Shown here: piece after piece, positions 59,001 through 64,000 of the stretch
How the letters are laid out: the number at the start of each line of letters is the position of its first letter
How positions within the stretch are numbered: position 1 is the stretch's first letter
Source: Brachypodium distachyon
Lineage: Eukaryota; Streptophyta; Magnoliopsida; Poales; Poaceae
Length of the DNA stretch: 64,000 nucleotides
Assembly: GCF_000005505.3 (NCBI RefSeq)
Contig: NC_016134.3
Span: 2,790,001 to 2,854,000 of the forward strand
Direction of reading: 5' to 3'
Notes under the pieces: generated by a model
Told to the model about the DNA's origin: nothing
The model's database searches: none
Seen by the model: only the letters and a program-made list of their open reading frames with translations
Program-made: the position numbers and the translations under genes

Positions 59001-59728
59001 TCATGTCATCCTGAGGCTGAGGTACTGCTGGCACTGCACGAGTTGCCACGGCGAGTACTTCACCATGGCCTCCCCGCTGGCTCCGAGGTGGTCGAACGCC
59101 ATGGCTCTCTGGCACGGAGGCGGCGGCGGCATCGGGAGCGCGTAGCCATGGAGCGCGACGGGGTACTCGACCGAAGACGGCGGCGAGGACGACAGGCTCG
59201 TCGCGCTGCCGCCGCCGCCGGAGCAGTCGTCGGACGCGAACGGGGAGGAGAAGCCGCCGCTGCTGTTCTTGCGGGTGGCGGCGACGCAGGCCGGCCTCCT
59301 CCCGCCGACGGCCAGCGTCAGCTCCAGCTCCGTGCCGCATCCGTCCTCGTCTTCTTCGGCTCCGGCGCCGGCGCCGGCGCCGACGATGTACTGGTCGGCG
59401 GGGAGCTGCAGGTCCAGCGCCCGCCGCGGCTGCTTGCTGCTGCGGCGCCGCGGCTGCCGGCCGGTGGCGCTGGCGCCCATGAGCTGCGTCTGGATGCGGT
59501 ACAGCCGATGCAGCTCGTGAACCTGCCAGAGAAAGTGATGATCAGCTCGTTATCGATTCCATTAGCATATATAGCTCGCTTTCAAATTAATGGTGGAGAA
59601 GAGGGAAGGAAGGAAGGAAGGAAGAAGATGAATTGCTGTATATATACCTGCTGCCTGAAGGTCTCCTCATGCTTGAGCATGGCCATCTTCATCACCTCCA
59701 TGTCACACTGCCTCACAAGCTTGCCCAT
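59001..59728 (-). CDS. Conserved plant protein of unknown function with an ELHRLYRIQ motif
   Basis: Two exons on the minus strand: 59728-59648 and 59522-59001, phase 0 junction, 200 aa. The N-terminus (KHEETFRQQVHELHRLYRI, about residues 18-36) spans the intron and matches a motif found at the start of several plant proteins of unknown function and in DUF863-type proteins. The rest is low-complexity: a basic patch (RQPRRRSSKQPRR), an Ala/Gly-Glu/Asp region, a short conserved-looking LDLQLPADQYI and ELELTLAVGG (reminiscent of an EAR-type LxLxL motif), and a C-terminal SPWQLVQCQQYLSLRMT. No membrane segment or catalytic motif is visible. The first in-frame ATG is at 59728; the longer open frame upstream has only non-ATG codons. 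Function unknown; a nuclear regulatory role is a guess from the LxLxL motif. Confidence 0.82.
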
Positions 59729-60125
59729 ATCGATCTCTTCTAACCTTTTTAAATTCAGCTTACTTAAAACCCTCTTCAAACTTGATCAAATTACTCAGGT
59801 CACACCAAATTCACTAGTACTTCCCTGCAAAAATGTGGAAACAAAGCTAAATTTAAACTGCTATAATGCTATCAGAACAATCTCTGACAGAGATCGATGC
59901 AAACAACATCTTCAGACATCAAGCAATTTAACTGACCTGCAGCCAAGAACTCACAAGACACTTCTCCTCTCTTCTCCGGCCCAATTTCCTCAGCAAGCTT
60001 TGCACCAAGCTTGCATGGGCCAAGCAAGATATTTAGCAGAATGGAGGGAAGGCTAAAGAACAGGTGTTGTTGTTGCTGAGACACTGGGAATTGCAGGTTG
60101 CAGTTGCAGAGGGAGGAGGTCCTGA

Positions 60126-60133
60126 TTTATAAA
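60126..60133 (-). promoter_or_regulatory. Candidate TATA box of the ELHRLYRIQ-motif gene
   Basis: TTTATAAA on the minus strand, about 400 bp upstream of the ATG at 59728. It implies a leader of about 370 nt, possibly spliced. Supported by sequence only. Confidence 0.4.
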
Positions 60134-63100
60134 CACAGCTGCCATGGCATGGCATTGGCATGGTGCCTGACACTGGACACTAGGTAGACACACATATTTT
60201 TATTTCAATTTTGCTTTTGGCAGCCCTACTTTTTGGCATGCCAAGCAACAAGAGACCCAGTGGCACTCACTTGCATGGAAGAAGGCCAGGCACTGCCCCT
60301 CCCAGAGCAGACAGGCCCCTGCACAAGTCTTGTTTAATCTTCCTGGCACAATGCAATGCATGGGTCACACCAGCAGTTACTAATACTAAAACCTATCCCT
60401 TTTTTTTGTTGAGGCAATACTAGTATTAAAACTGGCCAGGAGGAGGAGTGCATTTCAAACAGGAGGATACACTTTGTGTGTGATGCAAATTATTTCAATG
60501 GTTCATGTGGTAGCAATGACACAATATAAGAAATGGTGGTGCCTTGATTATTACTGCATGAACAAAATCCACAATGTGGATAGGTATTTAGTACCATGCG
60601 TAACTGCTTGAGAGTTAAGATCATTGTTCTTGTGTGAAGTTGAAGAAGTTTTGGTTTCTGTGAAGCTCAAAAAAAGAGAGCTTTGGATTGTGTATGCAAC
60701 TGTGTGTATGTAGTAGTACAAGCAAGCAACTGTACCTAGTAAGATGGAGCTGTCAGCTTGTCACTGAAAACAAGCAAAGGCATTGCACATTTGACATATC
60801 TGCATTAATTGCTATGTATATGTTGCAAGGAGATCTACTGATCTAGCTAGTACTCCACTGTATATATATGTATCCTGATATCTTGGGGACGAGATAAGGA
60901 AGGACAGGTTCTTGTCCAACTGTTGCATGACATGGTGTTGCCTCCCTGACAAATCAGGGGACTGTTTTCTGTTAAGGTGGGAACAGTTTGTGTGTGTTGG
61001 CATTGCAAGAAAACCAAGCAAGCAGGCAGGCAGAAACTGAAGAAGAAGAAGAAGAAGATAAAAGGCTGGCTGATGCAGACACATCCCTTGCAGAGGAAGC
61101 ATCAAGCATGCATGTGTGCATGCCTGCACTGAGAGCTCGCTTTGCATATTCTAATTGAGGGTCATTTGCTTCATCAGCTAAGTTGCTTTAGCAGTAATTC
61201 TTCCAAGGAATTGGATTGGATACATCAGACATGACTCTTTGAATACTTGATAGGAATTTCATAAATTTGAAAGCGGAGAAGGCGCGAATAGACACAAAGA
61301 ACAAATTTTGTGAGATCTAATTGACCTCTTGTTAAAGTTCCTATTAAATTAGAGGGTTCTTTCAATAAACAGAACTCATATGCACTGAAATTCCTTTTTT
61401 TTTTAGGAAATATGCACTGAAATTCTACTGAGGTTGCTATAGAAAATCCTTCAACCAAAGGAGCCCTGAAATATTGCCATTGCTTCAGCAGAAGAAGCTT
61501 CATTAATTATGAATCATATAGTACTACTGCTACAACAGTGATTAGTATATACTAATAGGAGTAGTAAGTAAGTTAAAAAAGCCTTAAGCAAGGGGGGACG
61601 GATAGTCCAAGGGACAAGACAATGGTGCACGCTTTGCCGGCGAAGAGAGGCGCAGGCCGTACGATGTGGTGGGCCAGACAGACAAGAGAAGGGAGAGATG
61701 AGATGAGAGAGGCACTCCTGGTTTCCTGGCTTTCTTTCAGTCTTCTCCCTAGTGCAAAGGCTTTTTAAGGAAAGATAGTAGATAAAACATGTCTGTCTGT
61801 CTCACCAAAGCATTGTCATTTTTCAGAGGGCTACATTGATGGACACCTACATATACTCGCATGGAAGATTTGCTGGTATGTTAATTTTCTCTGCAAACGG
61901 TTCCACATGCCACTTAATTTCTTTATTATTGGTGAAAGCATTCATCAGCACAAGATGTTCCAAGCTCTGAAACAAAGACAAATTAACCTTTCAGAGACTA
62001 ATATTATTATGACCACTAACAAATAGGGTAAAATCAGTGCAACCTAGTAGAACTTAAAATAATTTAGCAGCAGTCCAGCAGTACATCTTCTGTGGCCAAA
62101 AGGCAAGAAAAATTGGCTTTGTAGATAGGGGAGAAAGCCACCTCTTCTAAAGTGGCAAAGGCCTAAGGGAAATGAACAGCTGAGCTCTGTCCCATGGTGA
62201 AAAACAAGATGGTACTTCTGTCAGGAGTTTTAATTCAAGGCACGATTTTTCACCTATTTTACTCACTCCACAGTTTTCACTTTTTTCAGGACAGGGGAAA
62301 AAGAAGTCGAAATAGTATTGTTTCCTCGGAAAAGCAACCGATCCATGCATGCAACTATATGCAGCAGTTGTGAGTCAGAGAGAGCAGCGTGGAACACCCT
62401 CAAAAAGCGCAGCATTTCTGCAAACCGAAAAGGAAGGGTGTTCTGTTCTGTCTCTAGTAGTAATCCTGTTTTAGGCTTCCAGCAAAGCTAGCTGTGTGGT
62501 TACAGACTTACAGTTTGCTCACAAAGCTTCCAGTCCAAGAGTAGTATACGGTACTAATTCACTCCCCATGTTACTGGAGTAGTATTAGGATTTTTCCAAC
62601 ACTGTGAAGTCAATTTAATATAAGATTATCTATTTGGTGCCTGGTGTTAACTGACAGAAGCTGTTAGTAGTAGTACAGTACCTGACAAAAACTTTCTTCT
62701 TTAATCCCCTCCTGTTGTTAATAATATCCTAATGTTGAGGACATCTCAGCACTGAATTACTAATGCTCTTTGCAGCCAGGGCTCTCTCTCAGCTCAAGCT
62801 GCAAATGACCGTATGACACAGGAAATAAACAACACAGGGAAACTCCTAGATTAGCCTGGCTGCAAATGATACTCCTATAAAAGTAATCAGGGGACACTAC
62901 AAGCATGCGCTCGCACGGGCTGGCCGGCTGATGAGCGCGTTCGTTGGCTAGAATTCAGCGCTCAACTTTCTCCAGAGACAAAAGTTACTAAAAGTTTACT
63001 ACATCGGCGACTGTGATTAGTATATACGGAATTCAGCCGCCCTCCCGTTCTGTCTGTCTCCTCGCACACGCGCCGGAGTCGCCGCCGGCTCATCATTCCG

Positions 63101-63647
63101 GTTTCCACAAGCATGGAAGCCCGTGCTAGCTCTAACAGCTAGCTCAATTAGGCTAAGATAAGATAAAGATAAGATGACACTGACTTGGAAGAAGGAAGAA
63201 CAGGGGAATGTTGCCGTCAGCCTCATCATCATTACGTAAGGGTGAGTGAGGACTGAGGAGAGGAGTATATTTGTCATAACCTTGGGAAAAAGAAGTCTAT
63301 GTATAGACAATCAATTTCGGGCCCTGATGATGATCAGAGGAAACTGTTTACATCCACTTGTCATCTTCCTCTTCCATGTCATTTGGTTAACATCCTGTTA
63401 GTCTTAATTAGTAGAAGTTACGTCAAATGTGTAAAAAGACTATTTGCTACGCTTGTGTGTTGTATTTGTAATAAAATTTTCTTCATGCCATCCTAAGTGG
63501 CTAAGTAGTAGTATTGGGCACCAAAAATGGCTTTTTTTTCTATCGTTTGGGCAACGGAATGTTTTTTTTTCTATGTGTAAGTAGGGGAATTTCCTGTTAT
63601 TTTTGAAATAACTGGAATGTTTTCGGCAACTTGTCAGATCTTTACTA
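60134..63647. other. Intergenic region
   Basis: No gene, RNA gene or element that I can support. An (AAG)n microsatellite occurs at 61039-61059. Short AT-rich frames do not resemble known proteins. Confidence 0.5.
61039..61059. repeat. (GAA)n microsatellite
   Basis: GAAGAAGAAGAAGAAGAAG run in intergenic DNA. Confidence 0.9.
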
Positions 63648-63908
63648 CTCTCTCTATTAATAAATATAAAATGTTCAATTTTTGTTCTAAGTCAAACTTC
63701 TTAAAGTATTACCAAATTTATAAAAAAAATCTACCAACATCTGCAATTTTAAATTAGTTTTATTAAAATCCGTCATGACATGTATTCTCATAGTATAATT
63801 GATATTGTAAATATTACCGTTGTTTTCTCTAAATTTGGTCAAATTTAATAAGTTTGACTTAGAACAATGGAGAACATCGCATGTTATATTTAGGAACAGA
63901 GGCAGCAG
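63648..63908. mobile_element. Stowaway/mariner-type MITE (261 bp)
   Basis: The left end CTCTCTCTATTAATAAATAT pairs with the right end ATGTTATATTTAGGAACAGA then GGCAGCAG, with TA on both sides. The interior carries TTTTTGTTCTAAGTCAAAC and its inverse, GTTTGACTTAGAACAATGG, giving a second inner inverted repeat. Confidence 0.75.
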
Positions 63909-64000
63909 TAAATGAGGCTCCGAGTCACCGAGTGGTCAAGGGAATTCCACCGAGTTAGTGACCAAACTCCTCAAGACATATATAACTATATTTCAAGGAG

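Noticed and set aside
58974..60056. 360-aa plus-strand frame over the ELHRLYRIQ-motif gene
   Set aside because: It runs antisense to a spliced gene with a recognisable motif and ends in low-complexity sequence with no domain.
60285..60325. Segment resembling miR408/miR528-type sequence (GGCACTGCCCCTCCC)
   Set aside because: No matching star strand or hairpin nearby, and the match to the known miRNAs is partial.

Overview
The window is nuclear DNA from a grass, probably a pooid with a fairly compact genome (something like Brachypodium). The evidence is the GC-rich 5' exons, canonical GT-AG introns, many Stowaway-type MITEs with CTCCCTCCGTCCC ends and TA target sites, LINEs, and an Angela-like copia LTR. 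The species is an inference. About eight protein-coding genes plus one partial gene occupy 64 kb, too dense for a typical wheat or barley interval.

Layout: 1-3.36 kb is intergenic with MITE relics. 3.37-9.98 kb is a full-length but dead LINE flanked by a 13-bp target duplication. 13.45-15.59 kb (+) is a DUF620 gene. 19.41-20.47 kb (+) is a lysine-rich classical arabinogalactan protein. 22.04-24.58 kb (-) is a clade-D-like PP2C phosphatase. 25.78-28.07 kb (-) is a RING-H2 protein. 30.62-31.37 kb is a 5'-truncated LINE with a perfect 16-bp target duplication, followed by a Stowaway MITE.

32.4-47.5 kb is the most unusual part. It holds two apparently intact genes (32426-33744, minus; 43057-44378, plus) whose products join a divergent NAC-like N-terminal domain to a C-terminal BED-type zinc finger. 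The junction before the BED exon has the same phase in both. A third, 5'-truncated copy (46971-47509, minus) keeps only the subdomain-E-like exon and the BED exon. A 5'-truncated Ty3/gypsy chromovirus relic with a nested copia solo LTR lies between the first two genes and begins about 95 bp upstream of the first start codon. All three loci carry Stowaway MITEs in or beside their introns.

50.9-52.4 kb (-) is a cis-prenyltransferase (dehydrodolichyl diphosphate synthase family) with a 5'UTR intron and a short uORF. 54.5-56.6 kb is a LINE fragment of a different lineage that includes an RNase H domain. 59.0-59.7 kb (-) is a small conserved plant protein with an ELHRLYRIQ-type motif. The remainder is intergenic with MITEs and microsatellites. 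The genes do not form a pathway: this is an ordinary euchromatic mix of signalling, cell-wall and isoprenoid genes around a small family of NAC-BED genes.
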